64,000 nucleotides of DNA from an uncultured Lachnospiraceae bacterium (GCA_947172705.1 CAMWCA010000003.1:1-64000); one strand, 5' to 3'. Numbered from the stretch's first letter, positions 1-9,604 are shown. The notes: a model not told the origin generated them from the letters alone. Numbers and translations are program-made.

Positions 1-118
1 GCACAATTCCCAGCCTCATAGGCTATGCGCTATTGACCGTGCGCTGCCGTATCCTTCCTGCCTGACGCTGCATCCAAACCCTGACGCCAACGTAAAATAT
101 AACAGAAAGATCGCTCTG

Positions 119-919
119 TCAGTTTCCCGCGCTTTCATACACATGAGTTCCTTTTTCAAAAACCGCATATGCAACGCACCAGAAAACACACGCAATTCCG
201 CACTCGATTCCAATTATGCCCGAAGAAACTGTGCTTTTCAAAAAATAGCTTGCCGGCAAATACGCCACAAAAGCAAAGGGAACCACCCAGGTAATCAGGA
301 ACCTGACTCCCTTTGCATAAATTTCCGTGGGATACTTTGCAAAATCCGCCATTTCATACGCCAACTGCAGAAAAGGTCCGCTGGTTTTAATCCAAAAGGC
401 AAAGGAGGCAAAAAACAGCTTGATAGAAGTATAGATCACCGCTCCCGCCAGAACAGACACCACAAATAAAACGCCGTGAGACAAATCCATAATCACGATC
501 CCCTTTGCCATACAACGTGCCACCAGGAGGATTCCCACCAGCAGTTCACCAAGAGCGTCAGGCTGAAGCTTTTCCGACACCACCTGAAAAAGAATATTCA
601 TAGGGCGCAGCATGTAGCGGTCAAAATCTCCATTGATCACCTGCCTCCAGGCGATCAGCCATATATTATCGGTGAAAAGATGGTCGATCCCCCGGGGGAT
701 CTGGGCAAATCCATAAATAAAAATCAACTGATCCAGACTCCACCCCTTCAAAGACGGAATCTGCTCGAACACCAGATACAAAAAGGCGATCCCCAGAATC
801 TGTTTCAGGAAAAACCCAAACAGCCCCATGAGAAAGTCCACCTTCGACTGCATAATCAATTTTAAAAACTGCGTGACCATAACTTTGTACAGACGCAGAT
901 AACGCTTCCATCTAAACAT
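119..919 (-). CDS. ABC-2 type transporter permease
   Basis: Polytopic membrane protein directly downstream of a second permease and an ATPase; start trimmed to MFRWKRYLRLYKV. Confidence 0.85.
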   Translation of the reverse strand: MFRWKRYLRLYKVMVTQFLKLIMQSKVDFLMGLFGFFLKQILGIAFLYLVFEQIPSLKGWSLDQLIFIYGFAQIPRGIDHLFTDNIWLIAWRQVINGDFDRYMLRPMNILFQVVSEKLQPDALGELLVGILLVARCMAKGIVIMDLSHGVLFVVSVLAGAVIYTSIKLFFASFAFWIKTSGPFLQLAYEMADFAKYPTEIYAKGVRFLITWVVPFAFVAYLPASYFLKSTVSSGIIGIECGIACVFWCVAYAVFEKGTHVYESAGN

Positions 920-921
920 TT

Positions 922-1737
922 TCAACCTCCCAACACCACCAGCCGTTTTGTGACCTTTTTCCAGATCAGGCTTCCAATCCCATAAAGGATCGCCACCCAT
1001 GCCGCCTGCCTGAGCAGTACAAAAGCAAGCTCCTCCCCGCTATACTTGCCCAGATAGATCATAACCGGCGTATAGATCATGGACGTAAAGGGTAAAAAGT
1101 CAAATATCCTCTGCAAAGCTTCCGGGAAAAAGCTGATGGGAATCAACTGCCCCGTCAGAAATCCCATCAATGCCTCCTGCACCATCATCAGCCCTAAAAG
1201 ATAGGTGGTGAAAAACGCAACCATCCCAAAGCAAAAGTCAAACAGCACATAGATCAGAAAGCTCATGGCACAACTGAGTAAATATAATAAGACCCTGCCT
1301 GCCGTTACGGGCGCAAGCCCTAAAACAACCACTTTATAGACCTCTATGCCGATCCAAATTAAAACGCTGGGCGCTAAAAAACGATAAATCATATCTCCTG
1401 CCGCCCGGAAGATCAGGCTCATCCTGTAGTCAATAGGCTTGATCAGGTTCATTGCCACCGTCCCTTTTACCACGTCTTCGCTGACCCAGTCTGAGATAGA
1501 TATTGTAATAAAAGACGTGACATACGCCATGAACACATAAACTACCATTTCCTTTTGAGACAATCCCCCCAGCACCTGCCGGTTCGTGCTTCCATACACT
1601 GCCATCCACAGATAATAGCTGATAAAAGAACTGAACAGGCTGATCAGAATAAATACATAAAACGCTCCCTTATACGCCAGCCTGCGCTTCAATTCATTGA
1701 CGGTAAAAGGAAGATAAATTTTCAGACGCTTGATCAT
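922..1737 (-). CDS. ABC-2 type transporter permease
   Basis: Polytopic membrane protein, operonic with adjacent permease and ATPase. Confidence 0.85.
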   Translation of the reverse strand: MIKRLKIYLPFTVNELKRRLAYKGAFYVFILISLFSSFISYYLWMAVYGSTNRQVLGGLSQKEMVVYVFMAYVTSFITISISDWVSEDVVKGTVAMNLIKPIDYRMSLIFRAAGDMIYRFLAPSVLIWIGIEVYKVVVLGLAPVTAGRVLLYLLSCAMSFLIYVLFDFCFGMVAFFTTYLLGLMMVQEALMGFLTGQLIPISFFPEALQRIFDFLPFTSMIYTPVMIYLGKYSGEELAFVLLRQAAWVAILYGIGSLIWKKVTKRLVVLGG

Positions 1738-2756
1738 GATTTCTCCTCCACTATGCCATGGTTATAAATTTCCTTTACGATCTGCGCAAGCTCCGTCTCC
1801 TGTATCCGCACATCCTTGATTTCCATCTGCTCCATAACCGCCGCAAGGATCTGAGGAACCTGAAGCTTGTGCCGGTCAAAAGATACGTTTAAAATGCCGT
1901 TTTCCTGATCGACAACAGATACACAGTCCTCTTCCCTTACCCCCAATGCCCGGGCAAGCTGAATTCCCTTCGCCTTTTCCGGCTGCCGGATCTCCATGGA
2001 CATGGTTCTTCTGCTCCCAAAGGTATCTTTCAGGCGGGCAAGGGAACCGTCGTAGATCTTATGCCCTTTGTCAATGATAATGATTCTGCTGCAAAGCTCC
2101 TCAATATCCCCGATATCATGGGTAGTCAAAATGACGGTAGTCTGATACTTTTCATTGATCTCCTTAATTGCCTCCCGGATGTTATCCTTTACCACCAGAT
2201 CCAATCCGATAGTAGGCTCATCCAGATAAAGCACTTTAGGATTATGTAACAGCGCCGCTCCCAGGTCGGCACGCATACGCTGCCCCAGCGAGAGAGTACG
2301 CACAGGTCTGTCAAAAAACTCCTCCAACGCCAGCACCCGGTTTAAAAACGCCATCTGTCTCTGAAACTCCTGATCCGGCACATCATAAATTTCCTTCAAT
2401 ATGGTAAAGGACTCGCTTAAAGGAAGATCCCACCAAAGCTGTGTTCTCTGCCCGAATACCACGCCGATATTCTGGGCGTTTTCCCGCCGCCTTTTGCTGG
2501 GGTCGATTCCCGCCACCTGGCAGTTTCCCCTGGTAGGATTTAAGATCCCTGTCATCATTTTAATGGTGGTGGATTTTCCCGCGCCATTGCTGCCGATATA
2601 ACCTACGATCTCGCCCTTATCAATGGTAAAGGAAATGTCGTCCACCGCGGTCTTTACGATCTTTTCATTGGAAAACAACCCTTTGACTGCCCCCTTAAGC
2701 CCCGGGTATTTCTTAGGTGATACAAACTCCTTGAAAATATGGTTTACCTCAATCAT
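1734..2756 (-). CDS. ABC transporter ATP-binding protein (ABC-2 exporter)
   Basis: Walker A GSNGAGKST, signature LSLGQRMRADL, Walker B VLYLDEPTIGLD; start trimmed to MIEVNHIFKEF. Confidence 0.92.
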   Translation of the reverse strand: MIEVNHIFKEFVSPKKYPGLKGAVKGLFSNEKIVKTAVDDISFTIDKGEIVGYIGSNGAGKSTTIKMMTGILNPTRGNCQVAGIDPSKRRRENAQNIGVVFGQRTQLWWDLPLSESFTILKEIYDVPDQEFQRQMAFLNRVLALEEFFDRPVRTLSLGQRMRADLGAALLHNPKVLYLDEPTIGLDLVVKDNIREAIKEINEKYQTTVILTTHDIGDIEELCSRIIIIDKGHKIYDGSLARLKDTFGSRRTMSMEIRQPEKAKGIQLARALGVREEDCVSVVDQENGILNVSFDRHKLQVPQILAAVMEQMEIKDVRIQETELAQIVKEIYNHGIVEEKS

Positions 2757-3022
2757 AAATCTTTTCCTTTCTGGCAAAATTTCAATGTCGTTTCTCATAT
2801 TAACAGAATCCAGCCGTCTTTTCTTGTACAAAAACGACAGATCCTGCATTCCATTTAAAATTTTTAACAGAATATCATCAAATTGTTTCATTTACAATCA
2901 TGGTTCTTTTGTTTGGTCGTTTTCATTATAGTATATGTCTGAAATCAAATTGAATTGGCATGATTTGGGCGGTATGATTACAGTATAAACAAGACAGTTG
3001 AAAAATAAGGAGGAGAAATATT

Positions 3023-3262
3023 ATGATGAAACTTAGATTTTTATTGGTTCCCAATGCTGAAAGAATGATGGAAATGGTACGCCAGAGCCACGGGCAGATC
3101 TACATGTCCTGCTCCGCCCATCCCGCATACGATTTGAAAAACAACGCCGTCGCTCAGCAGTTTTTCAAGCAGGAAGCGGCAAAAGGACATGGGATCGATC
3201 TGTATCTCACTGACGAAAAGGATGCTTCCGATTTCATAAATCTGATGATGGAAACCGCGTAA
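3023..3262 (+). CDS. Small conserved hypothetical protein (79 aa)
   Basis: AGGAGGAG-type RBS just upstream, followed by an intrinsic terminator. Confidence 0.6.
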   Translation: MMKLRFLLVPNAERMMEMVRQSHGQIYMSCSAHPAYDLKNNAVAQQFFKQEAAKGHGIDLYLTDEKDASDFINLMMETA

Positions 3263-3291
3263 AAAAGGACCCATACGGTCCTTTTTTACGT
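3262..3291. terminator. Intrinsic terminator (aaaaaaggacc-catac-ggtcctttttt)
   Basis: Inverted repeat with A/T runs on both sides. Confidence 0.8.
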
Positions 3292-3311
3292 TAGTCTCAA
3301 TATTCCGCCGG

Positions 3312-3959
3312 TCAGATGATTCCATTGAATGACAGGATCAATAAAATGCAGGTAATGACAATAACGCCAGAGACGATCCATAAGCCGATGGGCTTTTTGC
3401 TCTTCTGGGTACTTGTGGAATCCTCAAGATAACCTGCTTTACGAAGCGCCGTAGTAACCGGCTTATACAGAAGAAAGGTAAATCCTGCGTTTAGTCCCGC
3501 TTTCAGTAAATTGAAGGGCAGAAATGCCGGAATCAGCAGTTCCGCAACTGCCTGACGGGGGTACCCCATGTAAATAGGCGTAATCAGATAATTCCACAAC
3601 AGCATCACCGCCGTCATGGCAAGGCTCCCTGCCACCAACCCTATCACCGCGCCTTTCAGGGTTCTCATCTTTTTATAAATGAATGCCGCCGTACAGGCAA
3701 AAGAGCAGGTAGACAGAATATTCATAATCAATCCAATGATGCCGTTGTCGCTGATGGTCACCATCTCGATCAGCGATACGATCACGGACACGATACAGGA
3801 TGTAAGGGGCCCCCAGATCAGACCGCCCAGTGTAATGACAATATCCTTGGGGTCATATTTCAAGAATAGTACGACCGGGATACGTCCCACTACTACGACT
3901 ACATAAGCTATGGCACAGAGCATAGCTGTGGTGGTGATTTGTTTCGTTTTTTTGTTCAT
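3312..3959 (-). CDS. ribU: ECF transporter S component, riboflavin-type (RibU)
   Basis: ECF S-component-like membrane protein with an FMN riboswitch in its leader. Confidence 0.85.
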   Translation of the reverse strand: MNKKTKQITTTAMLCAIAYVVVVVGRIPVVLFLKYDPKDIVITLGGLIWGPLTSCIVSVIVSLIEMVTISDNGIIGLIMNILSTCSFACTAAFIYKKMRTLKGAVIGLVAGSLAMTAVMLLWNYLITPIYMGYPRQAVAELLIPAFLPFNLLKAGLNAGFTFLLYKPVTTALRKAGYLEDSTSTQKSKKPIGLWIVSGVIVITCILLILSFNGII

Positions 3960-4000
3960 AAGTCATTTCCTCCTGATTTCCAGAAAGGTTCTTCCAAGTA

Positions 4001-4036
4001 AAAAACCCCGAATGCTTTTCTTCAAACATTCGGGGC
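4001..4036 (-). terminator. Intrinsic terminator in riboswitch expression platform
   Basis: ccccgaatg ... cattcgggg (4006-4014/4027-4035) followed by a U-run on the - strand. Confidence 0.8.
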
Positions 4037-4084
4037 GTTTTGCACCTTGCACAGGACTGTTTTCTGCCATGCAAAAACAGCCTA

Positions 4085-4226
4085 TTTCTTCTTTCATCCA
4101 GACTTTAACTGTTGGTTTTGGACTTTCACCAAATCAACCACTTGCCTTACCGTGCCGGGCACCATAAATGCGCGTGGGTCGCGGACTGTACCGCCAGTAG
4201 GGAATTACACCCTGCCCCGAAGAACT
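4085..4226 (-). ncRNA. FMN riboswitch (RFN element)
   Basis: Reverse complement shows CTTCGGGGCAGGGTGTAATTCCCTACTGGCGGTACAGTCCGCGA ... TGATTTGGTGAAAGTCCAAAACCAACAGTTAAAGTCTGGATGAAAGAAG, matching the RFN consensus. Confidence 0.95.
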
Positions 4227-4305
4227 TTTCCATATTTATTTACGGGTAATAGAATATCACGAAAAAAATGTAAAATCAAGAGGCTGCGCTTATCTTTCAG
4301 TAAAT

Positions 4306-4501
4306 TCGTAACAGTTCAGCCTGCCGCGAGGAGCAGAAGCGTATTGGCATCCTGGCTTTGCACCCGGGGATATACCTCCTTCCCAGACTTGTCTATGAAT
4401 TGGATTTCACTAACAGAATGCAGAAAACTTTTCAGGCTGGTCGGGTCAGAGCCAGGATGCCAATACGCTTCTGCTCCTCGCGGCAGGCTGAACTATTACG
4501 T
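4306..4501. repeat. Long inverted repeat, perfect 44-bp arms (4314-4357 / 4450-4493) with imperfect extensions
   Basis: gttcagcctgccgcgaggagcagaagcgtattggcatcctggct and its exact reverse complement, ~92 bp apart. Confidence 0.95.
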
Positions 4502-4505
4502 GAAT

Positions 4506-4922
4506 TCAAATAAATATTTCTACAAAACCTATTACTAACAACTGCAACAAGAGTAATGCAGCAAATATCAAAAGGACAAAATTGCATATATTTTGTACCT
4601 TCCAGTTTTCTTCCTCCAAAAAAACTTTATTTGAGTTCGGTATAATTATAATTTGAATATCTCTATCAAGCTCGTATTTCCTTGCCGATTTTCCACTCGT
4701 TATAAATGTTTTATTCTTTTTTATATTATCTATCTCATACGCAACCTTCATAACATAAAAAGTCGGTCTTCCTGTAATCACCTTCCACGATATTACCTTA
4801 GCGTTAATGATTTCCCCGCTTTCTATTTTCATTTTTAATTTATTTTGGTTATTTCTAATTTGTATTGCAAGAAATATACAAATTATTGAAAGCACCAGTA
4901 AAGCAAACACATATACCGTCAT
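4506..4922 (-). CDS. DUF3592-like membrane protein
   Basis: Two TM segments flanking a small beta-rich domain; start trimmed to MTVYVFALLVLS. Confidence 0.55.
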   Translation of the reverse strand: MTVYVFALLVLSIICIFLAIQIRNNQNKLKMKIESGEIINAKVISWKVITGRPTFYVMKVAYEIDNIKKNKTFITSGKSARKYELDRDIQIIIIPNSNKVFLEEENWKVQNICNFVLLIFAALLLLQLLVIGFVEIFI

Positions 4923-4944
4923 CCATTTGTCCCCGCAGGATTGC

Positions 4945-5358
4945 TTAATTGTAGCACCCACTCCTAATAACTTTATCAAGCAATTGTTTTGCTTCATGAT
5001 CCGTTCCCTCATCTCTTTCTCCCCACGTTGGGAATTGGGCAATACGCTCCAATGAAGATTTAAGCTTCAATAAATACTCTTTGTCCAGCAAGGGAAGAAG
5101 AACCTGAATAATAAAAGTTTTCCAATCACATTCCATCTGTTCTGGTCGTAAAGCCTCAATAATAGATGGAATAAGTACTTTGGGGTGGCTGGAAAGCAAT
5201 GCCGGCATTTCCTTCGCAACTGGCCATGTCATATCTTTCATCCATTCCAGCAGATTTGGCAGAATAGATAGTATTTCTTCATCGGAAAGCTTCCTCAGTT
5301 CATCGATTCCGCTTAGGTCAAATTTATTTTTAGGTATCAATTCTTCTATGTGTTTCAT
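4945..5358 (-). CDS. DUF5071-like protein (immunity-like)
   Basis: LIPKNKFDLSGIDEL ... LLEWMKDMTWPVAKEMPALL ... resembles DUF5071. Confidence 0.65.
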   Translation of the reverse strand: MKHIEELIPKNKFDLSGIDELRKLSDEEILSILPNLLEWMKDMTWPVAKEMPALLSSHPKVLIPSIIEALRPEQMECDWKTFIIQVLLPLLDKEYLLKLKSSLERIAQFPTWGERDEGTDHEAKQLLDKVIRSGCYN

Positions 5359-5488
5359 ATGTAAATAGCTCATTATTTTACAGCTTTCCATTCCCCATGA
5401 CTATGCAGTCCATAAGCTCCTCAAAAATCCAAGTACAATTTATATTTTTCGCTATATGCCGCCTGACAATGCCTGTCCATATAAGATG

Positions 5489-5869
5489 TTATTTAGTATA
5501 ATAAAAATACATCTTTCCATTATCTCTTCTTATCCTTATTATTATTTCTCCGCCGAATATCACATCCCCCTCTTGTTCAGGCATATAATGAACGACCCAC
5601 TCGTATTTTTCCTCATCAAATGTGACTGTAATTTCATATTCTATACCTTCATCAATCCCTTTTACATATTCATCCAGCGTTTCAACTACTATCTGAGCCA
5701 CTCTTGCGGCAGTCTCTTTATCCGGTATAATGTTTTTATCCTTTTCTATTTCATCTTCGTATACAGGTTTATACATTGAATTGGATTTTGTGATATGAAT
5801 ACATAATAAAATATTAATTATAATAAGAACAATAAGAAAAAAGTATCCAATTATAAAAATTTTCTTCAT
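5489..5869 (-). CDS. Membrane-anchored NTF2-fold immunity-like protein
   Basis: N-terminal TM then IIPDKETAARVAQIVVE...YEWVVHYMPEQEGDVIFGGEIIIRIRRDNGKMYFYYTK, similar to the Imm-NTF2/YbbC-YhhH pattern. Confidence 0.5.
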   Translation of the reverse strand: MKKIFIIGYFFLIVLIIINILLCIHITKSNSMYKPVYEDEIEKDKNIIPDKETAARVAQIVVETLDEYVKGIDEGIEYEITVTFDEEKYEWVVHYMPEQEGDVIFGGEIIIRIRRDNGKMYFYYTK

Positions 5870-5970
5870 GACAATTCCTTTCTTTACCATGTAATATTTC
5901 AAAAATATAATCTATACCCGGACAAATCTGCCTAAATCAAGATGTCGTTTACATTCCTCCAATAAACTGC

Positions 5971-6123
5971 TCCCGAAAGCAGTTTTACTTTATCTATTCC
6001 TTCCTACACTTTAGTTGCATCTTGCAGACTTTCTATCAGTATTTTTCACAAGTAACAATCCTTCAAGTCCCATCTTCCGCAGTGAGAAAAAGGAAACCTT
6101 GTGAATGATGAGGTTTCCTTTTT
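5971..6123. repeat. Dispersed intergenic repeat, copy A
   Basis: Shares tttctatcagtatttttcac-agtaacaatccttcaagtcccatcttccgcagt + GGTTTCC hairpin with copies B and C. Confidence 0.85.
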
Positions 6124-6129
6124 CTTAAC

Positions 6130-6549
6130 TCAATTTTGCAATTCTAAATAATCTTTTGGCAAAACCGCCTTTACTTCTGATGTTTTATAATCAGTTAAAT
6201 TCCTCGTTACAATGTAGTCTGCATTATATGCCTTTGCACACTCCATTTGTAAGCAATCTTCAAAATCTGAAAAATTCTCATTTCCAAGTCCTAAAAGCAG
6301 CTTTGCTTTATCTATTCCTTCCACATCAAAAATGGAACATAAATTTAATAGAACTTCTCTTCGTTCCTTTGCGATATAATCTTTCCTTAATATAAAAAAC
6401 ATATTAGAAATAGAATGCGCTGCAATGCATCCCTTTATCCGTCCTTCTACACATGCATGGACAATCTTCTTAGCATCTTCATAGAACGGTTCTCTTGTCA
6501 GCAGATAATCAAGCAATACATTCGTATCAATCAGAATCCTATTTCCCAT
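6130..6549 (-). CDS. PIN-domain toxin (VapC-like)
   Basis: MGNRILIDTNVLLDYLLTREPFYEDA...FSDFEDCLQMECAKAYNADYIVTRN, PIN acidic motifs. Confidence 0.88.
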   Translation of the reverse strand: MGNRILIDTNVLLDYLLTREPFYEDAKKIVHACVEGRIKGCIAAHSISNMFFILRKDYIAKERREVLLNLCSIFDVEGIDKAKLLLGLGNENFSDFEDCLQMECAKAYNADYIVTRNLTDYKTSEVKAVLPKDYLELQN

Positions 6550-6763
6550 ATTTTTCTTTCCTATAAGAAGCTAATTCCTCATCATAATCAGTCACAGTTC
6601 CTTTTCTTCGTAACTGCTCTAATCTTGAAAATGCTTCTTGCCTTTCCGCTTGATTGTCATAATACAAACCATTAACACCTTGCATAATCTGCAAAATAAA
6701 ACTTATTTTATCTTCTGGTATCTTTTCTAATTCCCTTATCGCACTTTGCCTTAAAGCTGTCAT
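6539..6763 (-). CDS. Antitoxin partner of PIN toxin
   Basis: Small ORF overlapping the start of the PIN gene, typical TA order. Confidence 0.7.
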   Translation of the reverse strand: MTALRQSAIRELEKIPEDKISFILQIMQGVNGLYYDNQAERQEAFSRLEQLRRKGTVTDYDEELASYRKEKYGK

Positions 6764-7075
6764 AAAGCACCTCCCTACTAATCTAATCAATAATTCTCAA
6801 ATGAAATCACACATATCTCTTTTTAGTATTTATCAGTTAGAATATCCTTGAGCAATGTTCTGATTGTTATATATATTATATCCCGACAATATCCCTGTAG
6901 CAAACAAAACTTTTTCCAAAAACATCAAAACAATCAATTAATGCAACCATCACGAGACTGATTATTTCGTTATGTACAAATTTATCCTCAATGCAGAATT
7001 AGCACTTTTAATGGGGAATCAAAAACCACTGCAAATACATCGGCATACTCTGTTATTGGTTTTACTTGGTGTATA

Positions 7076-7759
7076 TCAGTTTCCGCCTATCAAAATGGTG
7101 AGAAGAAAATCATAAACGAAATGTGCAAGAATAGGATTCCATAGAGTTCTGGAATTTTTCAGTAACCAACAGGTTAATATCCCCCACAATAATGTTGAGA
7201 AGCTCTGTACAAGAATCCCCGCATAATCAAACGTACCAAACCTGAATAATTTAATAAAAAACGCAGACCAGTGAAGCAAGACAAACAACAATGTTGAAAT
7301 TGCCACTGCTTTTCTGTTTGGCAGAGTTTTTGCAAGAGTGTTATATCCCCATCCTCTAAAAACAATTTCCTCCACACAGCCGACAACAAAATATCTCATA
7401 ACCGTCAACAAGAAAGGAACCTCTTGGTTTATCCAAAGTTTCTTGTGTACTACAAGCATGGATATAAGGCAATACAAGAGAATAACCAACAAGACGACAA
7501 TGAATTGACAGTTAAAGCGTGGACGAGAAAATAATTCTTTTCTATGCAGCAGTAGGCACTTGTCATTTGTAGCAATCAAAAAAAGCGCTGGTAGAACCCA
7601 GAAAAAACGGCTAATATACCCATAGAAGTAAGTTCCGTTATCTGACGGAAACAAGTATGAGGAATATCCCCATGCATCCGTCACAACCATCCACAAAAGG
7701 ATAAAACCCAGAAGCGAAATTACAACACCCCGTGAGGTAATCTCTCTTTTCAAATTCAA
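7076..7759 (-). CDS. CPBP family intramembrane metalloprotease
   Basis: VEEIVFRGWGYNTL, LLFVLLHW and NPILAHFVYDF motifs. Confidence 0.85.
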   Translation of the reverse strand: MNLKREITSRGVVISLLGFILLWMVVTDAWGYSSYLFPSDNGTYFYGYISRFFWVLPALFLIATNDKCLLLHRKELFSRPRFNCQFIVVLLVILLYCLISMLVVHKKLWINQEVPFLLTVMRYFVVGCVEEIVFRGWGYNTLAKTLPNRKAVAISTLLFVLLHWSAFFIKLFRFGTFDYAGILVQSFSTLLWGILTCWLLKNSRTLWNPILAHFVYDFLLTILIGGN

Positions 7760-7860
7760 ATTTCCTCCGTAAATCCCAGTTTATATTATTGAATCATTTT
7801 ATCATACACAGAGCACTCACACAATTCAAAGCATAAAACAGGTTTTCTTATTCAAGTTAC

Positions 7861-8023
7861 TCTCAATGCGAAAGCGAAACTTTCAGTTACACTTTGGTTA
7901 CACCTTGCAGATGATGTGTCGGAAATCCCCTTTCTATCAATATTTTTCACGAGTAACAATCCTTCAAGTCCCATCTTCCGCAGTCAGAAAAAGGAAACCT
8001 TGTGAATGATGGGGTTTCCTTTT
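7861..8023. repeat. Dispersed intergenic repeat, copy B
   Basis: tctcaatgcgaaagcgaaactttcagttacactttggttacac...gatgatgtgtcggaaatccc...cttccgcagt + GGTTTCC hairpin. Confidence 0.85.
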
Positions 8024-8032
8024 ATATTGCTT

Positions 8033-8215
8033 TTAAACTTGTGCCTTCTGTAGCTTTCTCTTTTCCATCTCCGCCAAAAAAGCTCTTCCACCTTCATTAT
8101 AAAAATTGATTTTTTCCTGCGTTGTCATATCTTTTGTCAGTTCATAATGGTATTCCCTGATTTTATGAATATCTTCAATTGTAAAATCAGGACTGATATT
8201 CGGTTTCGTAATCAT
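8033..8215 (-). CDS. Putative antitoxin / small partner of PIN gene
   Basis: Small ORF (MITKPNISPDFTIEDIHKIREYHYEL...) overlapping the end of the PIN-like ORF; RBS-like cgaggga upstream. Confidence 0.6.
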   Translation of the reverse strand: MITKPNISPDFTIEDIHKIREYHYELTKDMTTQEKINFYNEGGRAFLAEMEKRKLQKAQV

Positions 8216-8217
8216 AA

Positions 8218-8693
8218 TTATCCCTCGCTTTCCAATAATACAGAAGGATTCCATATCTCTATCATCTTATATCCTTCCAAGTTTGTAATTGCTCTTACGC
8301 CCCGGATTGTCTTTACATTTACAATATGTTTAAAATTCCATGAAATGATACAGTCGCATTCATTTATAATCGACACTCCTATATGTTGGCAATCATCAAA
8401 GCTCTTTTGTGTCAGTATTCCCATTTCAATAATCTTTTTTGCGACCTTCGTGACATCTTCTGTAATATCTAGTGTTGTAAACGGTATCTCATTCAGACAG
8501 TCAATAAGCTGTGTCTTTTTTGGCTCCGAACATTTCTCTATTTCCCTTAATGTAACAGTTGACAAATACACATCATATTTTCCATCCTTAAACATTTCCC
8601 ATAATTGTCTGGTATCTGCCATTTTCTCCGGTACATCCTCTTGTAATAAATGGCTGATACCGATGTATCTAAGTATACTTTTAATTTCCGCAT
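8218..8693 (-). pseudogene. PIN-domain toxin (VapC-like) with apparent 1-nt frameshift near the N-terminus
   Basis: GGAGG-ATTT-ATG opens MRKLKVYLDTSV in one frame; the continuation ISHLLQEDVPEKMADTRQLW... is in the other frame. Confidence 0.75.
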
Positions 8694-8810
8694 AAATCCT
8701 CCACAATGCAATTTACAAGTTTTCCTCTATATACATCATACCTTTTTCATGATTTACAATCAATATAAAACATTTTTTACTTTTATAAACATCTGATATA
8801 TAAAATTCAT

Positions 8811-8977
8811 TCTCAATACGAAGGCGGAACATTTAGTTACACTTTGGTTACACTACAAAGATGATGTGCCGGAAAGCCCCTTTCTATCAGTATTTTTAAT
8901 AGTAACAATCCCTCAAGTTCCATCTTCCGCAGTAACAAATGAAACCTTGGAAGTGAATGTACCGAAGTTTCCTTTTT
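8811..8977. repeat. Dispersed intergenic repeat, copy C
   Basis: tctcaatacgaaggcggaacatttagttacactttggttacac...gatgatgtgccggaaagcccctttctatcagtattttt...catcttccgcagt, alignable to copy B throughout. Confidence 0.85.
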
Positions 8978-9143
8978 AATTATTTGGGGATAGGCGGTGT
9001 ATCCATCATCTCAGGTACTCTTTTCAGAGTGTGTCGGGAACCATTTCCGACCTCAAAAATAATTATACTTATTATTATCATATTTTTTAATAAGTTCTAA
9101 ACTTTTGCCCTGTTCATTTCTTACCTCATCAATCTTAATTTCA

Positions 9144-9581
9144 TTACGGTCTGTTTATATATTTTATAACTTTCCATTCCCCATTCACTTTTTCTATTTT
9201 AAGAGAGCAACAATCTCTTGCCTCGTATACACGACCATCTTCCCATTCTCGCCTGTCAACGCAAGTCAGCCATATACGTCCCTGTTTTCCCCAGCACCAC
9301 GTGAAATATCTTTTTATTTTATATGTTTTACGTGTCGATCTAACTTCAACCCTTAAAGGTCCTCTTCCCCTTCCAAACCTTGCAAGAGGATCTTTTGAAA
9401 AATAATCATAAACGATCTCTCCTTTTTCAATCTTTTTTAACGTCACCATAATATTGTGCGTATCAATTACAATATAGAAATAGTAGACTATAAAAAGACA
9501 TATTAAGCCTAATATTGATAATTTAAGTACTTTACGCAACGTTATCCAGCCTTTCTGAGTCCAAAACAAACCCTCCACCAA
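9144..9581 (-). CDS. Hypothetical membrane-anchored protein
   Basis: One N-terminal TM then a basic/aromatic domain ending EKVNGEWKVIKYINRP. Confidence 0.55.
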   Translation of the reverse strand: MVEGLFWTQKGWITLRKVLKLSILGLICLFIVYYFYIVIDTHNIMVTLKKIEKGEIVYDYFSKDPLARFGRGRGPLRVEVRSTRKTYKIKRYFTWCWGKQGRIWLTCVDRREWEDGRVYEARDCCSLKIEKVNGEWKVIKYINRP

Positions 9582-9604
9582 ACGATCTTCTCAAAAACCT
9601 ACTT

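Noticed and set aside
16-213. 65-aa - strand ORF at window start
   Set aside because: Overlaps the permease gene in another frame; no RBS or domain support
4306-4501. Possible IS element with terminal inverted repeats
   Set aside because: Interior ~92 bp has no transposase; kept as a repeat/MITE-like candidate only
4047-4538. 163-aa + strand ORF
   Set aside because: Lies antisense over the FMN riboswitch and inverted repeat; no protein-like composition
8147-8695. 182-aa + strand ORF
   Set aside because: Antisense to the PIN module, which has clear family motifs on the other strand
5971-8977. Possible CRISPR array from regularly recurring repeats
   Set aside because: Only three copies, ~95-165 bp each, separated by kilobases of genes; no short spacers or cas genes
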